Shown: positions 27,015 through 35,335 of the stretch, piece by piece | Position numbering within the stretch: the first letter of the stretch is position 1 | How the letters are laid out: the number at the start of each line of letters is the position of its first letter | Notes under the pieces: generated by a model | What the model saw: the letters and a program-made list of their open reading frames with translations, nothing else | What the model was told of the DNA's origin: nothing | Database searches by the model: none | Source of the DNA: Planctomycetota bacterium | GTDB lineage: Bacteria; Planctomycetota; PUPC01; JACPCR01 | Direction: 5' to 3' | Assembly: GCA_027625095.1 (NCBI GenBank) | Contig: JAQBXN010000030.1 | Coordinates: 1 to 64,000, forward strand | Length of the DNA stretch: 64,000 nt | Program-made: the position numbers and the translations under genes

Positions 27015-28256
27015 TCAATCCATCTTCTTGATGATCAATGTCCCGTTATGACCACCGAAGCCGAAGGAGTTGGAGAGGGCGACGTCGAACGATTGCTCTC
27101 GGGCTTCGTTGGGAACGTAATCGAGGTCGCATTCCGGGTCGGGCGTGGTGTAGTTGATAGTGGGCGGAATGACGTTGCTCATCATGCCGTAAGCGGTGAC
27201 AACGATTTCGAGTCCGCCGGAGGCGCCGAGGGTATGCCCGAATTGTGACTTGTTGGAGCTGACCGCGAGCTTTTCTGCGTGGGCTCCAAAAATGTTGCGG
27301 ATAGCTTGAGTCTCGCCTTTGTCGTTGAGCGGAGTGGAAGTGCCATGGGCGTTGACGTAATCAACTTCAGTGGGATTCATACCTGCATCCTGAAGGGCAA
27401 ACTTCATCGAGTTACTGGGGCCGGTACCACTCGGGTCGGGCATGGTTATATGGCATCCGTCGGCACTCATACCATAGCCTACCAGTTCCGCGTAGATCCG
27501 GGCACCTCTGGCTTTGGCGTGTTCCATCTCTTCGAGGATGATAATTCCGGCACCTTCACCCATGACGAATCCGTCCCGGTCGCGATCGAAAGGTCGGCTG
27601 GCGGTCGCAGGGTCATCGTTGCGTGTGGAGAGTGCTTTGAGGTTGCAGAAACCTGCATAGCTGAGCGGAGTCATCGCGGCTTCGCATCCGCCGGTGACGA
27701 TCACTTCGGCTTGATTGCGACGGATGACATTGAGCGCATCCCCGATCGCATGAGCTGCGGAGGCGCACGCGGTAACAACGGCCCAATTCGGCCCCATAAG
27801 GGCGTGGCGGATGGATACCTGGCCAGAGGCTGCGTTTACCATCATTTTTGGTACCAGCATGGGGCTTACGTGACGGGGGCCTTTGTCCCGAAGCTCTGCG
27901 TGTTGAAGTTCGATCTCGGCGAGACCGCCGATGCCTGAACCGAGGATACAGCCAACCCGTGAACGGTCTGTTTTATCGAGGTCCATGCCGGAATCATCGA
28001 GAGCCATATCAGAGGCGGCAATCGCCAACTGGGTGAACCGGTCCACTCGCCTTTCCTCACGATGGCTGACCCAGTCACTTGTGACAAAATCGCGGCACTC
28101 CCCACCGAATCGGACACTGTATTCCGTAGCATCCCAGGCGGTGATGGGGCCGATTCCGCTTCTGCCAGAAGTAATCCCTTCCCAGGTTTTTGCAAGATTA
28201 GTACCCAGGCTCGATACTATCCCGAGGCCGGTAATGACAGCACGTCGGTCATTCAT
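27015..28256 (-). CDS. fabF: 3-oxoacyl-ACP synthase II
   Basis: Condensing enzyme elongating acyl-ACP with malonyl-ACP. 413 residues with the Cys-His-His triad: Cys in 'VVTACASAAHAIGDA' (~167), His in 'NAHGTSTPLND' (~305) and His in 'KSQFGHTLGASGG' (~342), plus the C-terminal 'SNSFGFGGHNGTL'. The normal length and position, directly after acpP (6-base gap), fit the last gene of the fab operon. Confidence 0.96.
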   Translation of the reverse strand: MNDRRAVITGLGIVSSLGTNLAKTWEGITSGRSGIGPITAWDATEYSVRFGGECRDFVTSDWVSHREERRVDRFTQLAIAASDMALDDSGMDLDKTDRSRVGCILGSGIGGLAEIELQHAELRDKGPRHVSPMLVPKMMVNAASGQVSIRHALMGPNWAVVTACASAAHAIGDALNVIRRNQAEVIVTGGCEAAMTPLSYAGFCNLKALSTRNDDPATASRPFDRDRDGFVMGEGAGIIILEEMEHAKARGARIYAELVGYGMSADGCHITMPDPSGTGPSNSMKFALQDAGMNPTEVDYVNAHGTSTPLNDKGETQAIRNIFGAHAEKLAVSSNKSQFGHTLGASGGLEIVVTAYGMMSNVIPPTINYTTPDPECDLDYVPNEAREQSFDVALSNSFGFGGHNGTLIIKKMD

Positions 28257-28262
28257 GGATGG

Positions 28263-28508
28263 TTAGTCTTTTACGGCTGCGGTGATGAACTTCACGGCTT
28301 CACCAACGGTTTGGATCTTGTTGGCGTCGTCTTCGGGGATGTTGATGTCGAAGGCGTTTTCGAAGTCCATGATGAGGGAGGTGATGTCCATCGAGTCTGC
28401 CCCGAGATCATTGATAAATGAAATCTCTGGCGTGACCTGATCTTCGGGGACATCGAGGACGTCGATTACAATTTCTTTAACTTTGGCGATTACTTCTTCT
28501 TCAGTCAC
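28263..28508 (-). CDS. acpP: Acyl carrier protein
   Basis: 81-residue acidic four-helix carrier. The phosphopantetheine site is the Ser39 of the 'LGADSMDITSLIMDFE' motif (DSMD in place of the common DSLD). Length and charge are typical. It lies between fabG and fabF, as in most bacterial fab clusters. Confidence 0.96.
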   Translation of the reverse strand: MTEEEVIAKVKEIVIDVLDVPEDQVTPEISFINDLGADSMDITSLIMDFENAFDINIPEDDANKIQTVGEAVKFITAAVKD

Positions 28509-28591
28509 TGTAAATTCCTCTTAAAAGGCGATTCTGGAATGCCCGCTCCCGTCGGGGCGAAGGATAATGAGTCTCTTGTTTCGTTGCAGGC

Positions 28592-29338
28592 TTACATGGC
28601 GATACCGCCATCAACCTGAAGAACATGTCCGGTAATGTATCCAGCATTGTCCGTGGCCAGAAAAGCTACCGCATCGGCGATTTCTTCGGGTTGGCCAAAA
28701 CGGCCCAGGGGGATGGCGCGGGTAGCGTCATTCTTAAGCTCTTCGGAAAGTTCATCGGTCATATCAGTGGTAACAAAGCCTGGCGCCACGGCGTTGACGG
28801 TTATGTTACGGCTGGCCAATTCTTTAGCCAACGACTTCGTAAACCCGATAAGCCCGGCCTTGGACGCGGCGTAATTGGTCTGTCCCGGTTGGCCGATGAT
28901 CCCAACCACTGAAGTGATGTTTATAATGCGGCCCTGCTTCTGCTTGACCATCTGGCGTATGACACCCTGGCAAGTATTGAATGATCCTTTGAGATTGGTT
29001 TGAATGACCTCATCCCACTCATCGACTCTCATACGCATCAGCAGGTTGTCACGGGTTATACCGGCATTGTTGACCAGGATATGCACCCCGCCGTGCTCCT
29101 TCACTATACTCTTGAACAGCTCGGCTACGCCGGCGGTGTCTGAAATGTCGCATGGATATGCCTGAACTTTGCCGCCAGATTCTTCGGCGAGCCGAACCGT
29201 TTCGGCAAGAGCTTCTCTATTGCGGGCGAGGCCACAGACGAGAGCGCCCTCTCTTGCGAGCTTAATGGCTATCGCACGGCCGATGCCGCGGGAAGCTCCT
29301 GTAACTATGGCGATTTTATCTGTGAGGCTCATGGGCAT
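28592..29338 (-). CDS. fabG: 3-oxoacyl-ACP reductase
   Basis: NADPH-dependent short-chain dehydrogenase of 248 residues reducing 3-oxoacyl-ACP. The cofactor motif TGASRGIG is at ~14-21, 'LVNNAGITRDNLL' at ~90, the catalytic Ser in 'NITSVVG', and the Tyr-Lys pair in 'NYAASKAGLIGF' with the C-terminal 'GHVLQVDGGIAM'. An internal Met at position 3 is an equally possible start. It is embedded in the fab operon, which supports FabG over other SDR roles. Confidence 0.95.
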   Translation of the reverse strand: MPMSLTDKIAIVTGASRGIGRAIAIKLAREGALVCGLARNREALAETVRLAEESGGKVQAYPCDISDTAGVAELFKSIVKEHGGVHILVNNAGITRDNLLMRMRVDEWDEVIQTNLKGSFNTCQGVIRQMVKQKQGRIINITSVVGIIGQPGQTNYAASKAGLIGFTKSLAKELASRNITVNAVAPGFVTTDMTDELSEELKNDATRAIPLGRFGQPEEIADAVAFLATDNAGYITGHVLQVDGGIAM

Positions 29339-29362
29339 GAATACCGATTAAATGTTGTGAAA

Positions 29363-30289
29363 TCAAAGACTCTCAATATCGCCGGGGGTACCGACACATG
29401 TGACGGATGCAGACCGGTCAATGCGTCGCATCAAACCAGCCAGCACCTTGCCCGGCCCGACTTCAAAAAATTGGCTCACACCGGAGCTGATTGCCGCCTG
29501 CACACACTCGACCCACATGACCGGGTTATCGACCTGTCTCAACAATGACTCACGAATCTCTTCCGCCTGTATGACCCTCTGTCCGGTGACGTTGGCGAAG
29601 ACCGGTACTTCCGGTTCCGATATACGTAATTCCTGCAGGTGAGGAGCAAGTTTTTCAGCGGCTGGCGACATTAGCCTCGAATGAAACGCGCCTGCGACTG
29701 GAAGCGGAAAAACTCGTGCTCCTGCTTCTTTTGCGGCCGCGCCTGCCATATCGAGTGCGGCTTGTTCGCCGGAAATGGCAATCTGTTCCGGTGAATTGAA
29801 ATTGGCCATACAGATTTCACCAGCTCTTGACGCGGTTTCGCAGATGGCACCCAAGTCCTCGCGGTTCATGCCCACAATGGACGCCATTCCCCCGGGCCGG
29901 GCGTCGCACGCCTCCTGCATGTATGTTCCTCTTTTGTGGACGAGAATGATCGCGTCCTCGTAAGCTATTGCACCCACCGCGGCCAGAGCAGTGTACTCAC
30001 CGAGACTGAGTCCGGCGGCTGCCTTGCAGAACGAGAAATCCAGCTTGCCGGCTTCTTTCAATGCTTCCAGAGTGGCAATGCTGGTAACGAGAATTGCTGG
30101 TTGGCTGATATGCGTCTTGTTGAGCTCTTCCTGGGGGCCCTCGAAGCACAGGTGTTTAAGGTCGTAATTCAGAATCTCATTGGCCCGATCAAATATGGCT
30201 CGCGCTGCCGCGGAGTTTTCGTAGAGGTCGGCGCCCATGCCCACCTTCTGGGCACCCTGGCCTGGAAAAAGTAATCCAAAGTGCACCAT
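29363..30289 (-). CDS. fabD: Malonyl-CoA:ACP transacylase
   Basis: Loads malonyl groups onto ACP. 308 residues from ATG 30289, beginning 'MVHFGLLFPGQGAQKVGMG'; a longer version to 30319 would run back into fabH. The oxyanion motif GQGAQ is near the start. The nucleophilic Ser lies in 'AAGLSLGEYTALAA' (GLSLG where GHSLG is usual), and the catalytic His is in 'PVAGAFHSRLMSPA'. The start lies 2 bases past the fabH stop, indicating coupling. The Leu for His change beside the nucleophile is a small oddity seen in the sequence. Confidence 0.94.
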   Translation of the reverse strand: MVHFGLLFPGQGAQKVGMGADLYENSAAARAIFDRANEILNYDLKHLCFEGPQEELNKTHISQPAILVTSIATLEALKEAGKLDFSFCKAAAGLSLGEYTALAAVGAIAYEDAIILVHKRGTYMQEACDARPGGMASIVGMNREDLGAICETASRAGEICMANFNSPEQIAISGEQAALDMAGAAAKEAGARVFPLPVAGAFHSRLMSPAAEKLAPHLQELRISEPEVPVFANVTGQRVIQAEEIRESLLRQVDNPVMWVECVQAAISSGVSQFFEVGPGKVLAGLMRRIDRSASVTCVGTPGDIESL

Positions 30290-30291
30290 GC

Positions 30292-31284
30292 CTACCACCT
30301 CACTACTGCTGAACCCCAAGTAAGGCCCGATCCAAAGGCGATCAGGATCAGAATATCGCCTTTGCTCAGGCGGCCCTCCTCGACGGCTTCAGCCAGGGCT
30401 ATAGGCACAGAAGCGGCCGAAGTATTCCCATATTTGTGAAGATTCAGGAAGATCTTTTCTTTGGGAATATTCAAACCTTTGGCAGCCTGGTCCACGATGC
30501 GAGTGTTGACCTGGTGCGGGACGATGAGGCCGACGTCGCTTTCGGTGAGACCGCAGGCTGTTAGCGAATCATGAACGAGGCTCTGAAACGTGCGTGCAGC
30601 AAACTTGAAGACTTCCTGTCCGTTCATCTTCAGATAGTGCATCCGATTGTCGATTGTCTCATGACTGGATGGCATCCGCGAGCCGCCGGCAGGGATCTCA
30701 ATCAGGTTTGCACCGCTTCCGTCGCTCTTTACAAAGGTGTACAGAATCTCCCGCTCGCCGTCGGCGGGTTTGAGCACTACGGCTCCCGCACCATCTCCAA
30801 AAAGCACGCATGTGGTTCGGTCGGTGAAATCAATATTCTGGGTCAGGCATTCGCTCCCCACGACGAGCACATTCTTGGCAACCCCCGAGGCGATAAACCC
30901 TTCGCCGGCGGCCATCGCATAAACAAATCCAGTGCAAGCTGCTGAGAGATCGAATCCCCCGGCGTTCTTGGCTCCCAGTTTCTCCTGCAGAACGCAGGCT
31001 GATGAAGGCATCACCATGTCCGGCGTGGCTGTGGCTACGATAATCAGGTCAAGGTCTTCCGGGGTCATGCCGGCGTGTTCGAGGGCATGCTGTGATGCCG
31101 GCAGCGCTAGGTCGGATGCAGCGACACCATCGTCCGCCACACGTCGTTCTGAGATTCCGGTTCGCCGGACGATCCACTCGTCACTGGTATCGACCAACTT
31201 TGACAGGTCGTGGTTTGTCAGCACTTTGGGTGGCAGATATTTGCCAACTCCAGCGATGCTTGCGTGTGGCTCCTTTGCTGCCAT
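30292..31284 (-). CDS. fabH: 3-oxoacyl-ACP synthase III
   Basis: Starts fatty acid synthesis by condensing acetyl-CoA (or another acyl-CoA) with malonyl-ACP. 330 residues with Cys117 in 'DLSAACTGFVYAM', His in 'GLIVPHQVNTRIVDQ' and Asn in 'HKYGNTSAASVPIAL', the standard triad. N-terminal 'DEWIVRRTGISERRVA' is the family's usual CoA-binding segment. It follows rpmF, with the place of plsX empty. Confidence 0.95.
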   Translation of the reverse strand: MAAKEPHASIAGVGKYLPPKVLTNHDLSKLVDTSDEWIVRRTGISERRVADDGVAASDLALPASQHALEHAGMTPEDLDLIIVATATPDMVMPSSACVLQEKLGAKNAGGFDLSAACTGFVYAMAAGEGFIASGVAKNVLVVGSECLTQNIDFTDRTTCVLFGDGAGAVVLKPADGEREILYTFVKSDGSGANLIEIPAGGSRMPSSHETIDNRMHYLKMNGQEVFKFAARTFQSLVHDSLTACGLTESDVGLIVPHQVNTRIVDQAAKGLNIPKEKIFLNLHKYGNTSAASVPIALAEAVEEGRLSKGDILILIAFGSGLTWGSAVVRW

Positions 31285-31387
31285 TAGTGTCCTCAGCGAC
31301 TAATCCTGAGTGGGTGTTCCTGGAAATCAAAGCCCTTTTAACCAGAGAGGTTAAGGGGGGAATTCAAAGGGCTGAATTCGGATGCAA

Positions 31388-31579
31388 CTAAGCGTCGTCT
31401 TCGTCTTCAATCTCTACAACAGGTTGTTTGCCATAGAAACCGCAGGTGCCGCAGATCCGATGAGGGAGTTTCACCGCGTTGCAATTGGGGCAGGTAGAAG
31501 TGCCCTTGGCGGTGAGAAATCGGTTCGATCTGCGCTTCCGGCTACGAGATTGTGCTAACTTCTTTTTTGGCAGAGCCAT
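31388..31579 (-). CDS. rpmF: 50S ribosomal protein L32
   Basis: 63 residues: basic N-terminus 'MALPKKKLAQSRSRKRRSN', then a zinc ribbon with Cys pairs CPNC and CGTCG (four Cys), and an acidic tail. GAGGT precedes ATG at 9 bases. As in many bacteria, it heads the fatty-acid synthesis operon; here fabH follows directly 103 bases on. Confidence 0.96.
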   Translation of the reverse strand: MALPKKKLAQSRSRKRRSNRFLTAKGTSTCPNCNAVKLPHRICGTCGFYGKQPVVEIEDEDDA

Positions 31580-31634
31580 GTCTTGGCCACCTCAAATAAT
31601 GGGCTTTAAGCTTGCTGAATTTCAAGAGGGCGGG

Positions 31635-31662
31635 ATTCTAACGCCATGAAGGGGGCTTGCAA
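31635..31662 (-). promoter_or_regulatory. Sigma-70-type promoter of the rpmF-fab operon
   Basis: On the minus strand: TTGCAA (31662-31657), 16-base spacer, TAGAAT (31640-31635). The -10 lies about 55 bases before the rpmF ATG. No FapR/FadR-like operator is evident. Confidence 0.55.
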
Positions 31663-31670
31663 CGGGGAAG

Positions 31671-31748
31671 AATGGGACGACGGAGGAGTGGGAACCAGAA
31701 GTGGAAAGAGGGATTAACGAGCGGCGGAGCAAAGCGCAACGTCCCATT
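31671..31748. repeat. Inverted repeat pair AATGGGACG / CGTCCCATT
   Basis: Perfect 9-bp arms 31671-31679 and 31740-31748 enclose a purine-rich stretch (GGAGGAGTGGGAACC) in the 223-base spacer between rpmF and the convergent-end Uma2 gene. It is another small inverted-repeat spacer element; no coding is seen. Confidence 0.45.
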
Positions 31749-31802
31749 ATCATTTATGGGAAGGGCTGGGACTGGTGGCCTAATCGCGCATCCATTGCTC
31801 TT

Positions 31803-32480
31803 TTATTTGTGGCTTTCCGATTCAAGGTATTCGATGAAGTTCGCATGATTTTTTGAATCGAGTCCCGCCTGAAGGGTCTGATACACCAATTTTTTATCGC
31901 CATCAAGGAAGGCCCGCACATTCAGCCAGAGACCGGGAAAGCTTATCGAACGGACGATCCCGTCAGGCTCAACGGGCAGAAATTGGTATTGCTTGCCTAC
32001 AAGGCGATGCCATCGAATTTCGTGCTCATGAACCAGATACACCAGGTATTCCGAGACGACGGCAGCCTGGTAGAGCGCAAGTTTCTGGTGGAGGTCATAA
32101 GCCGCGCTGGAGACAGCGATTTCGGCGAGCAGCTCAGGAGCGCCGTTGATGTAGCCCTTCTCCTCCCATGAATTACCACCAAAGTCAGTGAGGATGCGGA
32201 GGTGTGAGTCTGATTGAGGTGCATCCCCCATCATGAGCAAGGTGGCATTATTTCCGGAGTCTGTTCCTGGGGTGTGCGCGCAGTAATAACTGAGCAGTCC
32301 AGAAAGGAGAGAATCGGCACTGCTGTGTTCGTTACTAACTGGTGATGGCATGAATACAACGCCTCCTATCAGTTCCGCCTTCTTGAGCGCGGGCATCTGG
32401 CTGTAAAGATGAAGGAATTCTTCCTGCGACAAATTATCACCGGCAATGAACGGTTGAGATTCCAATACTGGCACGGCCAT
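31803..32480 (-). CDS. Uma2 family (DUF820) restriction-endonuclease-like protein
   Basis: 225 residues, second Uma2 copy in the window and only distantly similar to the one at 7458-8111. N-terminal 'SQEEFLHLYSQMPALKKAELIGGVVFMPSPVSNEHS', cited here in part, is the common DUF820 entry. The nuclease core appears as 'APELLAEIAVSSAAYDLHQK' and 'SEYLVYLVHEHEIRW'. The expected Pro-Asp before the core strand is replaced by Asp-Phe-Gly-Gly at 'LTDFGGNSW', so the active site may be altered. It stands alone. Biological role unknown for the family. Confidence 0.82.
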   Translation of the reverse strand: MAVPVLESQPFIAGDNLSQEEFLHLYSQMPALKKAELIGGVVFMPSPVSNEHSSADSLLSGLLSYYCAHTPGTDSGNNATLLMMGDAPQSDSHLRILTDFGGNSWEEKGYINGAPELLAEIAVSSAAYDLHQKLALYQAAVVSEYLVYLVHEHEIRWHRLVGKQYQFLPVEPDGIVRSISFPGLWLNVRAFLDGDKKLVYQTLQAGLDSKNHANFIEYLESESHK

Positions 32481-32530
32481 GTTTTTTCTCCTTTTGCGGC
32501 ATTCTAACGTCTAAAGCCTACCGAACACGT

Positions 32531-33361
32531 TTACCTCATCAGATTCTTAATATAGGCAATGTCGGCCTGTGCAAGTTTCGCGGTGGCGTCCACGAAATGC
32601 TCGATCTGGTGGTAATGGGTGCGGTATTCGGAGTGTACAGAGATGGCGTCCCTGTACCCCACTTCCTGCAGTTTCTTCAGCACCCCTTGGGCATCGAGCA
32701 TACCGTCGATTAGAGGAACCCAGATCGGTTTGAATCGCAATTGGCCGGTGTTTGGATCGGCGAAGTATTCCTGGCGCGGGCTTTTAAAATTTACGCTGTG
32801 AAGGCTGGGGCCGAGCAGGTCGATGGCCAGTCCGAATGGCTCGCCACTCAATGTCAGATGACCAGGGTCATACTGAACGCCGACCCACTCCGGGTCACAG
32901 TCTTCGAGTAAGCGCAAAGTGCCAGAAACGTTCACCTCAAGGCTGTTACCTGAATGATTCTGGACTGCGCCCCGGATATCGTGTTTCACAAGCAATTTCT
33001 GAACTTCTGCCATCCGCCTTTGAGCTTCCGCCAGCAGCGAACGGGCATGGATGCCAGCCCCCACGTGGAAGCCACCAATCCGGATTCTTTTGACCCCTGC
33101 GTTGCGGATAGCTTCGAGTTGTCGATCTGCCTGTTCGTCCGCACGCGTGATACCGGTCACAATCCTTTCGAGACTGAGGCCATGGTCTTCAAAAATCTTT
33201 TTCGCTACCGGAAGAATCTCTGGTGCATCTTCGGGTGATATCGCTGCATTGGGCCGGCAAGGAAGATCAACACCGTCTGCCCCGATTTCTTTCAGCAGGG
33301 CTGCCATTTCCGGCAATGGAAGATTCTGACACCATTTTGCAAATACGATGATTTTGTACAT
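32531..33361 (-). CDS. Sugar phosphate isomerase/epimerase-like TIM-barrel protein
   Basis: 276 residues, AP-endonuclease-2-like TIM barrel. 'EMAALLKEIGADGVDLPCR' and 'AGVKRIRIGGFHVGAG' are barrel strands. Likely metal ligands occur in 'VQNHSGNSLEVNVSG', 'VGVQYDPGHLTLSG', 'LHSVNFKSPR' and 'AISVHSEYRTHY'. It is related in fold to the 8127-8939 product but not a close paralogue. The family is abundant in PVC-like genomes that use unusual sugars; substrate unknown. Confidence 0.82.
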   Translation of the reverse strand: MYKIIVFAKWCQNLPLPEMAALLKEIGADGVDLPCRPNAAISPEDAPEILPVAKKIFEDHGLSLERIVTGITRADEQADRQLEAIRNAGVKRIRIGGFHVGAGIHARSLLAEAQRRMAEVQKLLVKHDIRGAVQNHSGNSLEVNVSGTLRLLEDCDPEWVGVQYDPGHLTLSGEPFGLAIDLLGPSLHSVNFKSPRQEYFADPNTGQLRFKPIWVPLIDGMLDAQGVLKKLQEVGYRDAISVHSEYRTHYHQIEHFVDATAKLAQADIAYIKNLMR

Positions 33362-33449
33362 ACGTCTCGGGTGGGTCGGTTGAGATGAAAATAGAAAATC
33401 TGAGTCAACTCCGGCAAACTAACCGGCCCACTGAAGTAGTCAAGAAACC

Positions 33450-34208
33450 ATGAAACCGCCCAAACAGTCGCTCCACCTCGGCACCTCTGGATGGTCATAC
33501 AAAGCCTGGGTGGGTCCATTCTATGAACGTGGCACACAGGCGACCCAGATGCTGACCAGATACTCGGAAGTGTTCAATTCTGTAGAGGTAGATTCGACCT
33601 TTTACGGGATACCGAGTTCCAAAACGGTGCAGAAATGGTCACAGGCTACTCCGGAGACATTTCGCTTCTGCCCCAAAGTACCGAGGGTAATAACCCATGA
33701 AAAGAAGCTTGTAGGCTGTGAAGAGGAATGGGCAAGTTTCCTGAATATGATGGACTTGCTTGGAGACAAGCTTGGTCCAATGGTGCTTCAGTTTAGATCT
33801 GACTTTCACTACGAACACAGGGACGCACTGAAGAGGTTCGCAGAGCAGATTCCGAAATCTCATCGTGTGGCCATTGAAGTCAGGCATCTGAGTTGGCTGA
33901 AGAAACCTTTTCTTGCCTGGCTGCGAGAGCAATGCTTCGCCCTCGTGCTTCACGATTATCATCGCATGCCCCGGTCGACAGCGGTGACAGCAGAGTTCGT
34001 TTATTTGCGACTGCTGGGACGCCGTTCAGATGTCCCGGATGACTTTTCAAAAGTCATCATAGACAGATCTTCCGAGCTGAGATTCTGGTCCAGATTGCTC
34101 AAACAGTTCCAGAAAGAGGACAGGGAGATTTTTGCTTTTTCCAATAATCGGTTTCAAGGGCATGCGCCCTCAACGGCACATGTACTGCGTGGTTTGTTGG
34201 ACTTGTAA
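33450..34208 (+). CDS. DUF72 family protein (YecE-like)
   Basis: 252 residues of the DUF72 TIM-barrel family. It opens with the family motif 'LHLGTSGWSYKAWVGPFYE' and contains 'FNSVEVDSTFYGIPSSKTV', 'FRFCPKVPRVITH' and 'HRVAIEVRHLSWL', ending 'FAFSNNRFQGHAPSTAHVL', all characteristic. Function is unproven; an RNA- or nucleotide-related role has been suggested for the family. The gene is isolated, with a convergent acylphosphatase downstream. Confidence 0.93.
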   Translation: MKPPKQSLHLGTSGWSYKAWVGPFYERGTQATQMLTRYSEVFNSVEVDSTFYGIPSSKTVQKWSQATPETFRFCPKVPRVITHEKKLVGCEEEWASFLNMMDLLGDKLGPMVLQFRSDFHYEHRDALKRFAEQIPKSHRVAIEVRHLSWLKKPFLAWLREQCFALVLHDYHRMPRSTAVTAEFVYLRLLGRRSDVPDDFSKVIIDRSSELRFWSRLLKQFQKEDREIFAFSNNRFQGHAPSTAHVLRGLLDL

Positions 34209-34220
34209 ATCAGCTTGGCA

Positions 34221-34499
34221 TTAATACCGAACGCTGAAAGAAGGGAAGCCTCCTGCAGCCTCCGCCCTCACTTCTTCGACGTTAGAAATATAGCCGTCCA
34301 TAGCCTTCTCGATCGAAGAACGAAAGCGTGTCAGTTCATCAGCATCGCCCTCGGCCACTACTTCCACCCTTCCATCTGAAAGGTTCTTGACGTATCCGGT
34401 CACCTGGAATGATCGGGCGACTCGCATCGTGGTGTACCGGAATCCCACGCCTTGAACCATTCCGCTGAAATGAACTGTTATTCGACCAGTTCGTGTCAC
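34221..34499 (-). CDS. acyP: Acylphosphatase
   Basis: Hydrolyses acyl phosphates. From GTG 34499, with AGGAG 7 bases before it, the product has 92 residues, the usual family size; a TTG at 34517 would add six. Active-site Arg is in 'GMVQGVGFRYTTMRVA' and the catalytic Asn in 'VTGYVKNLSDGRVEVVAEG'. The C-terminus 'FPSFSVRY' is typical. Confidence 0.94.
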   Translation of the reverse strand: MTRTGRITVHFSGMVQGVGFRYTTMRVARSFQVTGYVKNLSDGRVEVVAEGDADELTRFRSSIEKAMDGYISNVEEVRAEAAGGFPSFSVRY

Positions 34500-34600
34500 G
34501 GAAGCGCTCCTGAACAATGTTGTTGTTTGTCCATATCCTTTGGGGTAGCGCCCGTTCTGGAGCTCGTTTCTTTAGCATTCAATCGGTGAACAAACCACCT

Positions 34601-35263
34601 TTACAGCCGCTCCAGCGCTTCCATCAGGCTTATCTCACGAAATGATTGTGTGAGGCTATCGGATTGCACATGCGACAACCAAAGGCCCCGTTTGGGTTGT
34701 GAATCTTCCTCGGAATTGACCGAGTCGAATACCGCCAGTGCGTAATTTCTAAGTGGCTCAGCGTCACACTCGATGATCATGTCGCTCGGATCCACCTTGC
34801 CTTCAAATGAATAAGCGAAACAGCGGTTGACGTTTCGTCGTGCGCTTTCAATTTGAAGGGCGTCGAAGTCGATTTCTTTTTCCGGGCCGTCCGGCACGAG
34901 CAGGATATTGACCCCTCGATCAGTAATGGCTGCTGCAGTTTCCCCCGCAGCACTTGAAACTAAGACATTCTTGTGCGATGGCCAGATATCGAGCATCCCG
35001 TAATCGGCAACGGGGTCAGCCCTCTGAAAAGTAAAGAAGTCAGGATATGCTCGGAAGTCAGTCCTGCTCTCACGATAACGATCATAAAAGGCAGTAACGT
35101 ATGCCATGATCAATGTTACCGCCCCGGCTCCCTCAAAGCGGTTCGGGGCGAATAGACCAAGGCGGTCAGTTATTTTGAATCCGGCGAAAAAATTCGAATG
35201 CGATACTGATTCGCCGCGCCATTGGATTCGAAAGTCAGTGTTCCTGAGTTTACTGCTGTGCAT
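34601..35263 (-). CDS. Hypothetical protein, unknown family
   Basis: 220 residues, soluble, without signal peptide or membrane segment. The middle has 'DYGMLDIWPSHKNVLVSS', 'AITDRGVNILLVPDGP' and 'NRCFAYSFEGKVDPSDMIIECDAEP', looking like an alpha/beta fold. I do not recognise it. Coding is supported by length and by the lack of any competing frame. It lies between the acylphosphatase and a histidine kinase on the same strand, with ~70-base gaps on both sides, so it may belong with either. Confidence 0.65.
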   Translation of the reverse strand: MHSSKLRNTDFRIQWRGESVSHSNFFAGFKITDRLGLFAPNRFEGAGAVTLIMAYVTAFYDRYRESRTDFRAYPDFFTFQRADPVADYGMLDIWPSHKNVLVSSAAGETAAAITDRGVNILLVPDGPEKEIDFDALQIESARRNVNRCFAYSFEGKVDPSDMIIECDAEPLRNYALAVFDSVNSEEDSQPKRGLWLSHVQSDSLTQSFREISLMEALERL

Positions 35264-35335
35264 CAGAGGAGCGGCTAGTATTAGTGGTTATGCTCCGGCA
35301 TCTGGAATCGGTCATTGATTAGTCTCCAACATTCC

